Positions 1 to 14,169 are shown, numbered from the stretch's first letter. The stretch is DNA of 35,581 bases from Phytophthora quininea (GCA_011947345.1 JAAVTG010000372.1:1-35581), one strand, 5' to 3'. The notes: generated by a model from the letters alone, not told the origin. Made by a program: numbers and translations.

Positions 1-943
1 CAATCAGCGATCCGCATCGATAACAACGGCTGCATCACCGATTGGGCTGAAACTCAGAGAAATGTTTTCATATACGCGGAACATGATGATAGTCTGATGT
101 GACAGAGACAGGTCCATCAGCCAATCAGCGATCAGTACGATTGCAGTGGCTGTGGCTACACCTGTTTGGGCTGAAAACTGGGAACTACGTTTATATATGT
201 GGGGAAGAAGATGGTGATAGTCTGAAGTGACAGAGACAGGCCCATCAGCCAATCAGCGATCAGCGGAGATAATGCGGCTGTAAACACCGTTTGGGCTGAA
301 AACCTGTGGAAGTACGCTTTCATATACGGGGAACATGATGGTGATAGTCACATGTGACAGAGACAGGCCCATCACCCAATCAGCGATCAGGAAGGATAGC
401 TATGGCCGGAATTACCGGATTGGGATGAAAACGGGAGACGACGCGTTTTCGTATGTGGGGAAGAAGATGGTGATGGTTTGCAGAAACTGGCATCCGCCGC
501 CAATGAGCGTTCACATACGCCATTGTGCATCGTACGCCCGACTCAATAGGAAACAGTGAAGAGATATGTTTCGACGCAAGGTGAACTTGCTGGCGGGACT
601 CAACGAAGAACATAATGAAAGTACGTACTGAGTATGTGATTATGAGACAAATGGTGTGTATGTCGAATATACATAGCAACTGAATGCGTATAGGTTTGAA
701 TGTTTGTATAGTGAGTGTATGCATGTATCATTGAGGTTGTAAAGTCTGTTGTCGAGGGAGAATATGTGTCGAATAAGCGTGTTGTATCATATAGATGTGT
801 GTTAAAGGGTGAGTGTGTATGTAGCTAGTTAATGTGTGTAGATATAATAGAAGTAGGAAACAGGTATGGATGACTATGCGGAGTGTTAGTGTATTGGGAA
901 TGTTGAAGGTGTGAGTGTTGTAGTGTAGAGTGGATAGGTGTAC
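1..943 (+). repeat. Partial module A0
   Basis: Starts inside the CCAAT subunits. Compared with A1-A7 it lacks many single bases scattered along its length (for example CACCTGTTTGGG...GAAAACTGGGAACTACG for CACCCGTTTGGG...GAAAACTTGGGAGACTACG). Random deletions in an otherwise highly similar array suggest lower sequence quality at a contig edge rather than an old copy. Confidence 0.85.
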
Positions 944-1140
944 TATATATATGGTCGGCGCTACATATGTATCGCACTAAAATGACGTCGCGTTATGGGC
1001 TCTATTTTGGGCTTTTGCTGCTGTTTATTCCTGTAGCGCTGCTTTTTAGCGCCCAAATGAGTACTGCTCGATACACTATTTTCGGTTATCAGACGATACT
1101 GACGGTAATACGGATCACAGCATAATGAAACTAAGTGTAA
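944..1140 (+). repeat. A-module head (A1 example)
   Basis: TA run, then GGTCGGCG, then the perfect palindrome TACATATGTA (962-971) inside a near-palindrome, ATGACGTCGCG, and GCGC-containing segments (GTAGCGCTGCTTTTTAGCGC). The head is the constant proximal boundary of all fifteen A modules (starts at 944, 2198, 3457, 4716, 5973, 7234, 8492, 9752, 10883, 12017, 21124, 22278, 23442, 25240, 28038). Whether the TA run acts as a TATA element, a recombination site or an element terminus cannot be told from sequence. Confidence 0.9.
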
Positions 1141-1740
1141 CTGGGTTATTCAGTATGGCGAACACGATGGTGATACTCTGAGCGAGCAGAAACAGGCGCA
1201 TCCGCCAATCAGCGATCCGCATCGATAACAACGGCTGTACTCCACCGATTGGGCTGAAAACTCAGAGAAATATGTTTTCATATACGGAACATGATGGTGA
1301 TAGTCTGATGTGACAGAGACAGGTCCATCAGCCAATCAGCGATCAGTACCGATTGCTGCGGCTGTATACACCCGTTTGGGCTGAAAACTTGGGAGACTAC
1401 GTTTTCATATGTGGGGAAGAAGATGATGATAGTCTGAAGTGACAGAGACAGGCCCATCAGCCAATCAACGATCAGCGGAGATAACTGCGGCTGTAAACAC
1501 CCGTTTGGGCTGAAAACCTGTGGAAGTATGTTTTCATATACGGGAACATGATGGTGATAGTCACATGTGACAGAGACAGGCCCACCACCCAATCAGCGAT
1601 CAGGAAGGATAGCTATGGCCGGAATTACCGGATTGGGATGAAAACGTGGGAGACGACGTTTTCGTATGTGGGGAAGAAGATGGTGATGGTTTGCAGCGAC
1701 AGAAACTGGTGCATCCGCCAATGAGCGTTCACACACGCCA
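1141..1740 (+). repeat. ~128-bp CCAAT minisatellite inside A (A1 example)
   Basis: CCAAT at 1205, 1332, 1461, 1589 and 1718, spacings 127, 129, 128 and 129. Consensus order: GAAAAC.TGGGAGACTACG, TTTCATATACGGGGAA, GATGGTGATAGT, GACAGAGACAGGCC, CATCAGCCAATCAGCGATC. AGCCAATCAG is a perfect match to the NF-Y (CCAAT-binding factor) consensus RRCCAATSRG. About 70 such units lie in the window. Confidence 0.93.
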
Positions 1741-2197
1741 TTGCAGGCATCGTACGCCCGACTCAATCGAAACAGTGAAGAGATATGTTTCGACGCAAGG
1801 TGAACTTGCTGGCGGGACTCAACGAAGAACATAATGAAAGTACGTACTTGAGTATGTGATTATGAGACAAATGGTGTGTAAGGTCGAATTATACATAGCA
1901 ACTGAATGTGCGTATGTAGGTTTGAATGTTTGTATAGTGCGAGTGTATGCAGCGTATCATTGGAGGTTGGGAAGTCTGTTGTCGAGGGAGAATATGTGTC
2001 GAATAAGCGTGTTGTATCATATATAGATGTGTGTATGGGAACGACAAAAACGTATGTAGACTAGTTACTGAAACGAGGATCAATAATAAGTAGTGGAAAC
2101 AGGTCATGGATGACTATGCGTGCGAGAGTGTTATTTGTTATTGGGAATCGTATGAAGGTGAGTGAGTGTACGTTCGTGTAGAGTAGGAGTAGGTGTC
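1741..2197 (+). repeat. A-module distal flank (A1 example)
   Basis: Runs from GCAGGCATCGTACGCCC through CATAATGAAAGTACGTAC to GGAGTAGGTGTC. No recognisable gene. The G/T/A bias increases along it toward the cut point, where the full-length tail would begin (compare A10, 13142 onward). Confidence 0.85.
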
Positions 2198-5100
2198 TAT
2201 ATATATATGGTCGGCGCTACATATGTATCGCACTAAAATGACGTCGCGTTATGGGCTCTATTTTGGGCTTTTGCTGCTGTTTATTCCTGTAGCGCTGCTT
2301 TTTAGCGCCCAAATGAGTACTGCTCGATACACTATTTTCGGTTATCAGACGATACTGACGGTAATACGGATCACAGCATAATGAAACTAAGTGTAACTGG
2401 GTTATTCAGTATGGCGAACACGATGGTGATACTCTGAGCGAGCAGAAACAGGCGCATCCGCCAATCAGCGATCCGCATCGATAACAACGGCTGTACTCCA
2501 CCGATTGGGCTGAAAACTCAGAGAAATATGTTTTCATATACGCGGAACATGATGGTGATAGTCTGATGTGACAGAGACAGGTCCATCAGCCAATCAGCGA
2601 TCAGTACCGATTGCTGCGGCTGTATACACCCGTTTGGGCTGAAAACTTGGGAGACTACGTTTTCATATGTGGGGAAGAAGATGATGATAGTCTGAAGTGA
2701 CAGAGACAGGCCCATCAGCCAATCAACGATCAGCGGAGATAACTGCGGCTGTAAACACCCGTTTGGGCTGAAAACCTGTGGAAGTATGTTTTCATATACG
2801 GGGAACATGATGGTGATAGTCACATGTGACAGAGACAGGCCCACCACCCAATCAGCGATCGGGAAGGATAGCTATGGCCGGAATTACCGGATTGGGATGA
2901 AAACGTGGGAGACGACGTTTTCGTATGTGGGGAAGAAGATGGTGATGGTTTGCAGCGACAGAAACTGGTGCATCCGCCAATGAGCGTTCACACACGCCAT
3001 TGCAGGCATCGTACGCCCGACTCAATCGAAACAGTGAAGAGATATGTTTCGACGCAAGGTGAACTTGCTGGCGGGACTCAACGAAGAACATAATGAAAGT
3101 ACGTACTTGAGTATGTGATTATGAGACAAATGGTGTGTAAGGTCGAATTATACATAGCAACTGAATGTGCGTATGTAGGTTTGAATGTTTGTATAGTGCG
3201 AGTGTATGCAGCGTATCATTGGAGGTTGGGAAGTCTGTTGTCGAGGGAGAATATGTGTCGAATAAGCGTGTTGTATCATATATAGATGTGTGTATGGGAA
3301 CGACAAAAACGTATGTAGACTAGTTACTGAAACGAGGATCAATAATAAGTAGTGGAAACAGGTCATGGATGACTATGCGTGCGAGAGTGTTATTTGTTAT
3401 TGGGAATCGTATGAAGGTGAGTGAGTGTACGTTCGTGTAGAGTAGGAGTAGGTGTCTATATATATATGGTCGGCGCTACATATGTATCGCACTAAAATGA
3501 CGTCGCGTTATGGGCTCTATTTTGGGCTTGTGCTGCTGTTTATTCCTGTAGCGCGCTGCTTTTTAGCGCCCAAATGAGTACTGCTCGATACACTATTTTC
3601 GGTTATCAGACGATACTGACGGTAATACTGATCACAGCATAATGAAACTAAGTGTAACTGGGTTATTCAGTATGGCGAACACGATGGTGATACTCTGAGC
3701 GAGCAGAAACAGGCGCATCCGCCAATCAGCGATCCGCATCGATAACAACGGCTGTACTCCACCGATTGGGCTGAAAACTCAGAGAAATATGTTTTCATAT
3801 ACGCGGAACATGATGGTGATAGTCTGATGTGACAGAGACAGGTCCATCAGCCAATCAGCGATCAGTACCGATTGCTGCGGCTGTATACACCCGTTTGGGC
3901 TGAAAACTTGGGAGACTACGTTTTCATATGTGGGGAAGAAGATGATGATAGTCTGAAGTGACAGAGACAGGCCCATCAGCCAATCAACGATCAGCGGAGA
4001 TAACTGCGGCTGTAAACACCCGTTTGGGCTGAAAACCTGTGGAAGTATGTTTTCATATACGGGGAACATGATGGTGATAGTCACATGTGACAGAGACAGG
4101 CCCACCACCCAATCAGCGATCGGGAAGGATAGCTATGGCCGGAATTACCGGATTGGGATGAAAACGTGGGAGACGACGTTTTCGTATGTGGGGAAGAAGA
4201 TGGTGATGGTTTGCAGCGACAGAAACTGGTGCATCCGCCAATGAGCGTTCACACACGCCATTGCAGGCATCGTACGCCCGACTCAATCGAAACAGTGAAG
4301 AGATATGTTTCGACGCAAGGTGAACTTGCTGGCGGGACTCAACGAAGAACATAATGAAAGTACGTACTTGAGTATGTGATTATGAGACAAATGGTGTGTA
4401 AGGTCGAATTATACATAGCAACTGAATGTGCGTATGTAGGTTTGAATGTTTGTATAGTGCGAGTGTATGCAGCGTATCATTGGAGGTTGGGAAGTCTGTT
4501 GTCGAGGGAGAATATGTGTCGAATAAGCGTGTTGTATCATATATAGATGTGTGTATGGGAACGACAAAAACGTATGTAGACTAGTTACTGAAACGAGGAT
4601 CAATAATAAGTAGTGGAAACAGGTCATGGATGACTATGCGTGCGAGTGTTATTTGTTATTGGGAATCGTATGAAGGTGAGTGAGTGTACGTTCGTGTAGA
4701 GTAGGAGTAGGTGTCTATATATATATGGTCGGCGCTACATATGTATCGCACTAAAATGACGTCGCGTTATGGGCTCTATTTTGGGCTTTGCTGTTTATTC
4801 CTGTAGCGCGCTGCTTTTTAGCGCCCAAATGAGTACTGCTCGATACACTATTTTCGGTTATCAGACGATACTGACGGTAATACTGATCACAGCATAATGA
4901 AACTAAGTGTAACTGGGTTATTCAGTATGGCGAACACGATGGTGATACTCTGAGCGAGCAGAAACAGGCGCATCCGCCAATCAGCGATCCGCATCGATAA
5001 CAACGGCTGTACTCCACCGATTGGGCTGAAAACTCAGAGAAATATGTTTTCATATACGCGGAACATGATGGTGATAGTCTGATGTGACAGAGACAGGTCC

Positions 5101-8100
5101 ATCAGCCAATCAGCGATCAGTACCGATTGCTGCGGCTGTATACACCCGTTTGGGCTGAAAACTTGGGAGACTACGTTTTCATATGTGGGGAAGAAGATGA
5201 TGATAGTCTGAAGTGACAGAGACAGGCCCATCAGCCAATCAACGATCAGCGGAGATAACTGCGGCTGTAAACACCCGTTTGGGCTGAAAACCTGTGGAAG
5301 TATGTTTTCATATACGGGGAACATGATGGTGATAGTCACATGTGACAGAGACAGGCCCACCACCCAATCAGCGATCGGGAAGGATAGCTATGGCCGGAAT
5401 TACCGGATTGGGATGAAAACGTGGGAGACGACGTTTTCGTATGTGGGGAAGAAGATGGTGATGGTTTGCAGCGACAGAAACTGGTGCATCCGCCAATGAG
5501 CGTTCACACACGCCATTGCAGGCATCGTACGCCCGACTCAATCGAAACAGTGAAGAGATATGTTTCGACGCAAGGTGAACTTGCTGGCGGGACTCAACGA
5601 AGAACATAATGAAAGTACGTACTTGAGTATGTGATTATGAGACAAATGGTGTGTAAGGTCGAATTATACATAGCAACTGAATGTGCGTATGTAGGTTTGA
5701 ATGTTTGTATAGTGCGAGTGTATGCAGCGTATCATTGGAGGTTGGGAAGTCTGTTGTCGAGGGAGAATATGTGTCGAATAAGCGTGTTGTATCATATATA
5801 GATGTGTGTATGGGAACGACAAAAACGTATGTAGACTAGTTACTGAAACGAGGATCAATAATAAGTAGTGGAAACAGGTCATGGATGACTATGCGTGCGA
5901 GAGTGTTATTTGTTATTGGGAATCGTATGAAGGTGAGTGAGTGTACGTTCGTGTAGAGTAGGAGTAGGTGTCTATATATATATGGTCGGCGCTACATATG
6001 TATCGCACTAAAATGACGTCGCGTTATGGGCTCTATTTTGGGCTTGTGCTGCTGTTTATTCCTGTAGCGCGCTGCTTTTTAGCGCCCAAATGAGTACTGC
6101 TCGATACACTATTTTCGGTTATCAGACGATACTGACGGTAATACGGATCACAGCATAATGAAACTAAGTGTAACTGGGTTATTCAGTATGGCGAACACGA
6201 TGGTGATACTCTGAGCGAGCAGAAACAGGCGCATCCGCCAATCAGCGATCCGCATCGATAACAACGGCTGTACTCCACCGATTGGGCTGAAAACTCAGAG
6301 AAATATGTTTTCATATACGCGGAACATGATGGTGATAGTCTGATGTGACAGAGACAGGTCCATCAGCCAATCAGCGATCAGTACCGATTGCTGCGGCTGT
6401 ATACACCCGTTTGGGCTGAAAACTTGGGAGACTACGTTTTCATATGTGGGGAAGAAGATGATGATAGTCTGAAGTGACAGAGACAGGCCCATCAGCCAAT
6501 CAACGATCAGCGGAGATAACTGCGGCTGTAAACACCCGTTTGGGCTGAAAACTTGTGGAAGTATGTTTTCATATACGGGGAACATGATGGTGATAGTCAC
6601 ATGTGACAGAGACAGGCCCACCACCCAATCAGCGATCGGGAAGGATAGCTATGGCCGGAATTACCGGATTGGGATGAAAACGTGGGAGACGACGTTTTCG
6701 TATGTGGGGAAGAAGATGGTGATGGTTTGCAGCGACAGAAACTGGTGCATCCGCCAATGAGCGTTCACACACGCCATTGCAGGCATCGTACGCCCGACTC
6801 AATCGAAACAGTGAAGAGATATGTTTCGACGCAAGGTGAACTTGCTGGCGGGACTCAACGAAGAACATAATGAAAGTACGTACTTGAGTATGTGATTATG
6901 AGACAAATGGTGTGTAAGGTCGAATTATACATAGCAACTGAATGTGCGTATGTAGGTTTGAATGTTTGTATAGTGCGAGTGTATGCAGCGTATCATTGGA
7001 GGTTGGGAAGTCTGTTGTCGAGGGAGAATATGTGTCGAATAAGCGTGTTGTATCATATATAGATGTGTGTATGGGAACGACAAAAACGTATGTAGACTAG
7101 TTACTGAAACGAGGATCAATAATAAGTAGTGGAAACAGGTCATGGATGACTATGCGTGCGAGAGTGTTATTTGTTATTGGGAATCGTATGAAGGTGAGTG
7201 AGTGTACGTTCGTGTAGAGTAGGAGTAGGTGTCTATATATATATGGTCGGCGCTACATATGTATCGCACTAAAATGACGTCGCGTTATGGGCTCTATTTT
7301 GGGCTTTGCTGCTGTTTATTCCTGTAGCGCGCTGCTTTTTAGCGCCCAAATGAGTACTGCTCGATACACTATTTTCGGTTATCAGACGATACTGACGGTA
7401 ATACGGATCACAGCATAATGAAACTAAGTGTAACTGGGTTATTCAGTATGGCGAACACGATGGTGATACTCTGAGCGAGCAGAAACAGGCGCATCCGCCA
7501 ATCAGCGATCCGCATCGATAACAACGGCTGTACTCCACCGATTGGGCTGAAAACTCAGAGAAATATGTTTTCATATACGCGGAACATGATGGTGATAGTC
7601 TGATGTGACAGAGACAGGTCCATCAGCCAATCAGCGATCAGTACCGATTGCTGCGGCTGTATACACCCGTTTGGGCTGAAAACTTGGGAGACTACGTTTT
7701 CATATGTGGGGAAGAAGATGATGATAGTCTGAAGTGACAGAGACAGGCCCATCAGCCAATCAACGATCAGCGGAGATAACTGCGGCTGTAAACACCCGTT
7801 TGGGCTGAAAACTTGTGGAAGTATGTTTTCATATACGGGGAACATGATGGTGATAGTCACATGTGACAGAGACAGGCCCACCACCCAATCAGCGATCGGG
7901 AAGGATAGCTATGGCCGGAATTACCGGATTGGGATGAAAACGTGGGAGACGACGTTTTCGTATGTGGGGAAGAAGATGGTGATGGTTTGCAGCGACAGAA
8001 ACTGGTGCATCCGCCAATGAGCGTTCACACACGCCATTGCAGGCATCGTACGCCCGACTCAATCGAAACAGTGAAGAGATATGTTTCGACGCAAGGTGAA

Positions 8101-9751
8101 CTTGCTGGCGGGACTCAACGAAGAACATAATGAAAGTACGTACTTGAGTATGTGATTATGAGACAAATGGTGTGTAAGGTCGAATTATACATAGCAACTG
8201 AATGTGCGTATGTAGGTTTGAATGTTTGTATAGTGCGAGTGTATGCAGCGTATCATTGGAGGTTGGGAAGTCTGTTGTCGAGGGAGAATATGTGTCGAAT
8301 AAGCGTGTTGTATCATATATAGATGTGTGTATGGGAACGACAAAAACGTATGTAGACTAGTTACTGAAACGAGGATCAATAATAAGTAGTGGAAACAGGT
8401 CATGGATGACTATGCGTGCGAGTGTTATTTGTTATTGGGAATCGTATGAAGGTGAGTGAGTGTACGTTCGTGTAGAGTAGGAGTAGGTGTCTATATATAT
8501 ATGGTCGGCGCTACATATGTATCGCACTAAAATGACGTCGCGTTATGGGCTCTATTTTGGGCTTTTGCTGCTGTTTATTCCTGTAGCGCGCTGCTTTTTA
8601 GCGCCCAAATGAGTACTGCTCGATACACTATTTTCGGTTATCAGACGATACTGACGGTAATACGGATCACAGCATAATGAAACTAAGTGTAACTGGGTTA
8701 TTCAGTATGGCGAACACGATGGTGATACTCTGAGCGAGCAGAAACAGGCGCATCCGCCAATCAGCGATCCGCAACGATAACAACGGCTGTACTCCACCGG
8801 TTGAGCTGAAAACTCAGAGAAATATGTTTTCATATACGCGGAACATGATGGTGATAGTCCCATGTGACAGAGACAGGTCCATCAGCCAATCAGCGATCAG
8901 TACCGATTGCTGCGGCTGTATACACCGTTTGGGCTGAAAACTTGGGAGACTACGTTTTCATATGTGGGGAAGAAGATGATGATAGTCTGAAGTGACAGAG
9001 ACAGGCCCATCAGCCAATCAACGATCAGCGGAGATAACTGCGGCTGTAAACACCCGTTTGGGCTGAAAACTTGTGGAAGTATGTTTTCATATACGGGGAA
9101 CATGATGGTGATAGTCACATGTGACAGAGACAGGCCCACCACCCAATCAGCGATCGGGAAGGATAGCTATGGCCGGAATTACCGGATTGGGATGAAAACG
9201 TGGGAGACGACGTTTTCGTATGTGGGGAAGAAGATGGTGATGGTTTGCAGCGACAGAAACTGGTGCATCCGCCAATGAGCGTTCACACACGCCATTGCAG
9301 GCATCGTACGCCCGACTCAATCGAAACAGTGAAGAGATATGTTTCGACGCAAGGTGAACTTGCTGGCGGGACTCAACGAAGAACATAATGAAAGTACGTA
9401 CTTGAGTATGTGATTATGAGACAAATGGTGTGTAAGGTCGAATTATACATAGCAACTGAATGTGCGTATGTAGGTTTGAATGTTTGTATAGTGCGAGTGT
9501 ATGCAGCGTATCATTGGAGGTTGGGAAGTCTGTTGTCGAGGGAGAATATGTGTCGAATAAGCGTGTTGTATCATATATAGATGTGTGTATGGGAACGACA
9601 AAAACGTATGTAGACTAGTTACTGAAACGAGGATCAATAATAAGTAGTGGAAACAGGTCATGGATGACTATGCGTGCGAGAGTGTTATTTGTTATTGGGA
9701 ATCGTATGAAGGTGAGTGAGTGTACGTTCGTGTAGAGTAGGAGTAGGTGTC

Positions 9752-12016
9752 TATATATATATGGTCGGCGCTACATATGTATCGCACTAAAATGACGTCG
9801 CGTTATGGGCTCTATTTTGGGCTTTTGCTGCTGTTTATTCCTGTAGCGCGCTGCTTTTAGCGCCCAAATGAGTACTGCTCGATACACTATTTTCGGTTAT
9901 CAGACGATACTGACGGTAATACGGATCACAGCATAATGAAACTAAGTGTAACTGGGTTATTCAGTATGGCGAACAGGATGGTGATACTCTGAGCGAGCAG
10001 AAACAGGCGCATCCGCCAATCAGCGATCCGCAACGATAACAACGGCTGCACTCCACCGGTTGAGCTGAAAACTTGGGAGACTACGTTTTCATATACGGAG
10101 AACATGATGGTGACAGTCCCATGTGACAGAGACAGGCCCATCAGCCAATCAGCGATCAGGAACGATTGCTGCGGCTGTACATACCGGTTTAGGCTGAAAA
10201 CGTAGGGGACGACGCTTTCATATACGGGGAAGAAGATGGTGATAGTGTGAAAAGACAGAGACAGGCCCATCACCCAATCAGCGATCGGGAAGGATAGCTA
10301 TGGCCGTAATTACCGGATTGGGATGAAAACGTGGGAGACGACGTTTTCGTATGTGGGGAAGAAGATGGTGATGGTTTGCAGCGACAGAAACTGGTGCATC
10401 GGCCAATGAGCGTTCACACACGCCATTGCAGGCATCGTACGCCCGACTCAATCGAAACAGTGAAGAGATATGTTTCGACGCAAGGTGAACTTGCTGGCGG
10501 GACTCAACGAAGAACATAATGAAAGTACGTACTTGAGTATGTGATTATGAGACAAATGGTGTGTAAGGTCGGAATATGTGCAGCAACTGAATGTGCGTAT
10601 GTAGGTTTGAATGTTTGTATAGTGCGAGTGTATGCAGCGTATCATTGGAGGTTGGGAAGTCTGTTGTCGAGGGAGAATATGTGTCGAATAAGCGTGTTGT
10701 ATCATATATAGATGTGTGTATGGGAACGACAAAAACGTATGTAGACTAGTTACTGAAACGAGGATCAATAATAAGTAGTGGAAACAGGTCATGGATGACT
10801 ATGCGTGCGAGAGTGTTATTTGTTATTGGGAATCGTATGAAGGTGAGTGAGTGTACGTTCGTGTAGAGTAGGAGTAGGTGTCTATATATATATGGTCGGC
10901 GCTACATATGTATCGCACTAAAATGACGTCGCGTTATGGGCTCTATTTTGGGCTTTTGCTGCTGTTTATTCCTGTAGCGCGCTGCTTTTTAGCGCCCAAA
11001 TGAGTACTGCTCGATACACTATTTTCGGTTATCAGACGATACTGACGGTAATACGGATCACAGCATAATGAAACTAAGTGTAACTGGGTTATTCAGTATG
11101 GCGAACAGGATGGTGATACTCTGAGCGAGCAGAAACAGGCGCATCCGCCAATCAGCGATCCGCAACGATAACAACGGCTGCACTCCACCGGTTGAGCTGA
11201 AAACTTGGGAGAATATGTTTTCATATACGGAGAACATGATGGTGACAGTCCCATGTGACAGAGACAGGTCCATCAGCCAATCAGCGATCAGGAACGATTG
11301 CTGCGGCTGTACATACCGGTTTAGGCTGAAAACGTAGGGGACGACGCTTTCATATACGGGGAAGAAGATGGTGATAGTGTGAAAAGACAGAGACAGCCCC
11401 ATCACCCAATCAGCGATCGGGAAGGATAGCTATGGCCGTAATTACCGGATTGGGATGAAAACGTGGGAGACGACGTTTTCGTATGTGGGGAAGAAGATGG
11501 TGATGGTTTGCAGCGACAGAAACTGGTGCATCCGCCAATGAGCGTTCACACACGCCATTGCAGGCATCGTACGCCCGACTCAATCGAAACAGTGAAGAGA
11601 TATGTTTCGACGCAAGGTGAACTTGCTGGCGGGACTCAACGAAGAACATAATGAAAGTACGTACTTGAGTATGTGATTATGAGACAAATGGTGTGTAAGG
11701 TCGAATTATACATAGCAACTGAATGTGCGTATGTAGGTTTGAATGTTTGTATAGTGCGAGTGTATGCAGCGTATCATTGGAGGTTGGGAAGTCTGTTGTC
11801 GAGGGAGAATATGTGTCGAATAAGCGTGTTGTATCATATATAGATGTGTGTATGGGAACGACAAAAACGTATGTAGACTAGTTACTGAAACGAGGATCAA
11901 TAATAAGTAGTGGAAACAGGTCATGGATGACTATGCGTGCGAGAGTGTTATTTGTTATTGGGAATCGTATGAAGGTGAGTGAGTGTACGCTTGTGTAGAG
12001 TACGCGTAGGTGTAGC
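9752..12016 (+). repeat. Modules A8 and A9 (1131 and 1134 bp)
   Basis: A8 9752-10882 and A9 10883-12016. Each is about 127 bp shorter than A1-A7, the length of exactly one CCAAT subunit, so one subunit was lost or gained. The subunits are also of a different subtype (GGTTGAGCTGAAAAC, CATACCGGTTTAGGCTG), shared with A10-A12. A9 ends with CGCGTAGGTGTAGC, an altered flank compared with A8. Confidence 0.95.
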
Positions 12017-13141
12017 TATATATATATGGTCGGCGCTACATATGTATCGCACTAAAATGACGTCGCGTTATGGGCTCTATTTTGGGCTTTTGCTGCTGTT
12101 TATTCCTGTAGCGCGCTGCTTTTTAGCGCCCAAATGAGTACTGCTCGATACACTATTTTCGGTTATCAGACGATACTGACGGTAATACGGATCACAGCAT
12201 AATGAAACTAAGTGTAACTGGGTTATTCAGTATGGCGAACAGGATGGTGATACTCTGAGCGAGCAGAAACAGGCGCATCCGCCAATCAGCGATCCGCAAC
12301 GATAACAACGGCTGCACTCCACCGGTTGAGCTGAAAACTTGGGAGACTACGTTTTCATATACGGAGAACATGATGGTGACAGTCCCATGTGACAGAGACA
12401 GGCCCGTCAGCCAATCAGCGATCAGGAACGATTGCTGCGGCTGTACATACCGGTTTAGGCTGAAAACGTAGGGGACGACGCTTTCATATACGGGGAAGAA
12501 GATGGTGATAGTGTGAAAAGACAGAGACAGCCCCATCACCCAATCAGCGATCGGGAAGGATAGCTATGGCCGTAATTACCGGATTGGGATGAAAACGTGG
12601 GAGACGACGTTTTCGTATGTGGGAAGAAGATGGTGATGGTTTGCAGCGACAGAAACTGGTGCATCCGCCAATGAGCGTTCACACACGCCATTGCAGGCAT
12701 CGTACGCCCGACTCAATCGAAACAGTGAAGAGATATGTTTCGACGCAAGGTGAACTTGCTGGCGGGACTCAACGAAGAACATAATGAAAGTACGTACTTG
12801 AGTATGTGATTATGAGACAAATGGTGTGTAAGGTCGAATTATACATAGCAACTGAATGTGCGTATGTAGGTTTGAATGTTTGTATAGTGCGAGTGTATGC
12901 AGCGTATCATTGGAGGTTGGGAAGTCTGTTGTCGAGGGAGAATATGTGTCGAATAAGCGTGTTGTATCATATATAGATGTGTGTATGGGAACGACAAAAA
13001 CGTATGTAGACTAGTTACTGAAACGAGGATCAATAATAAGTAGTGGAAACAGGTCATGGATGACTATGCGTGCGAGTGGTATTTGTTATTGGGAATCGTA
13101 TGAAGGTGAGTGAGTGTACGTTCGTGTAGAGTAGGAGTAGG
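12017..13141 (+). repeat. Module A10 body
   Basis: Begins after GTAGGTGTAGC. Same four-subunit class as A8 and A9. It continues past the cut point used by A1-A8 (GTAGGTGTC) into its own tail. Some single-base losses (GTGGGAAGAAG near 12620). Confidence 0.93.
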
Positions 13142-14095
13142 TGTCGAATATGAGTGTGTAGAGTGGGAAGGTATGCAGAGAATGCGTGTTATTGTGTATG
13201 GATGTGTTGGTGTTTGCGTGGTAGTAGTATATGGTTTGAGTCAAATGAACGTGTCAATAGTATGATTTGGTGATAGGTAAATGAGAGAGATAAAGTGGGA
13301 GTGAAAGAAAAAAGAAAAAAAAGAAAAGAAAGAAAAGAATGATAATAGTTGAGTATAATGAGATGGATTAGGATTAATAGGAAAGGTGATTTGAATGATT
13401 TGATAGAGTTGGTTGATAATGTGGAAAAATGAGAAGAAGAAGAAGTATGTGGAGAGTATGGATAGTATATATTGGTGTAAGAGTGTATATAGGTGTAAGT
13501 GTATGAGGTGTGTAAGAGTAAAAATGTAGATATTATATGGAGAAGAATGAGTATGAGAAAAAGAATGTTTAAAGAAGGAGTATGTAGAGAATGAATGAGT
13601 GTAGTGTAAAGTATGAGTGTGTAAGAAGAGAAAAATTGGAGTTGAGGAAGGAATAGAAAATGTGAGTAATAGAAAGTTGAAAAAAATGAATGTTTGTGTG
13701 TGTGAGTGTATGAGTGTATGTAGAGTATGGATGTTTGTGGTAAATAGAAGTGTATGTGAAGTGTGAGTGTAAGTATGTGTGAGTGTAAATAGAGAGTAAG
13801 TGTATAAAGTGTGATTGTTGTAGAGTATAAGTGTGTGTAAAGTATGAGTATGTGAGAGTATGAAGATGTGTATGTGTAAAGTGTGAGTATGGGTGGAGTA
13901 TGAGTGTGTGTGAAGTGTGAGTGTTGTAGAGTGTGAGTGTGTGTGGAGTGTGAGTGTGTGTGAAGTGTGAGGATATGTATGTGTAGAGTGTGAGGATGTG
14001 TATGTGTAGAGTATAAGTGTGTGTAAAGTATGAGTGTGTTTGGAGTGTGAGTGTGAGTAGAGTGTGAGTGTTGTGAAGTGTAAGTGTGAGTAGAG
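13142..14095 (+). repeat. Full G/A/T tail of A10
   Basis: The only A tail in the left array that is not cut by another A head. The + strand contains no C from 13256 to 14173 (918 nt). A purine run (AGAAAAAAGAAAAAAAAG-like, about 13305-13340) is followed by mixed G/A/T and then GT minisatellite into ITS1. No gene. Confidence 0.93.
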
Positions 14096-14169
14096 TGTAG
14101 GGTGTAGGGTGTAGGGTGTAGGGTTTAGGGTTTAGGGTTTAGGGTTAGGGTTTAGGGTTTAGGGTTTAG
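14096..14169 (+). repeat. Interstitial telomere ITS1, variant to canonical
   Basis: Four TGTAGGG (14096-14123), three TTTAGGG, one TTAGGG, two TTTAGGG, then TTTAG. The change of variant type along the array, with canonical repeats distal, matches a real former telomere: proximal degenerate repeats, distal telomerase-type repeats. Confidence 0.97.

Larger units (their letters stand above)
944..9751 (+). repeat. Tandem array of modules A1-A7 (~1258 bp each)
   Basis: Units: 944-2197, 2198-3456, 3457-4715, 4716-5972, 5973-7233, 7234-8491, 8492-9751. They look nearly identical, differing by a few substitutions and 1-5-bp indels (for example GAGAGTG/GAGTG, and GCGCGCTGC/GCGCTGC in the head). Each is head, five CCAAT positions at ~128-bp spacing, then a ~450-bp flank ending at GGAGTAGGTGTC. 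Open frames of 62-109 codons recur in every unit on both strands, overlap one another and carry no recognisable domain; I read them as noncoding. Confidence 0.97.

Noticed and set aside
1141..1740. CRISPR-like regular spacing of a conserved motif
   Set aside because: The full 128-bp unit repeats, not a short repeat with unique spacers, and the setting is a eukaryotic subtelomere.
944..13060. Recurring 62-109-codon frames in each A module (for example starting MGDDVFVCGEEDGD, or MTCFHYLLLILVSVTSLHTF)
   Set aside because: They recur only because the DNA is tandemly repeated. Frames overlap on both strands, the ~128-bp unit is not a multiple of three, and stops separate units. No domain is recognised.
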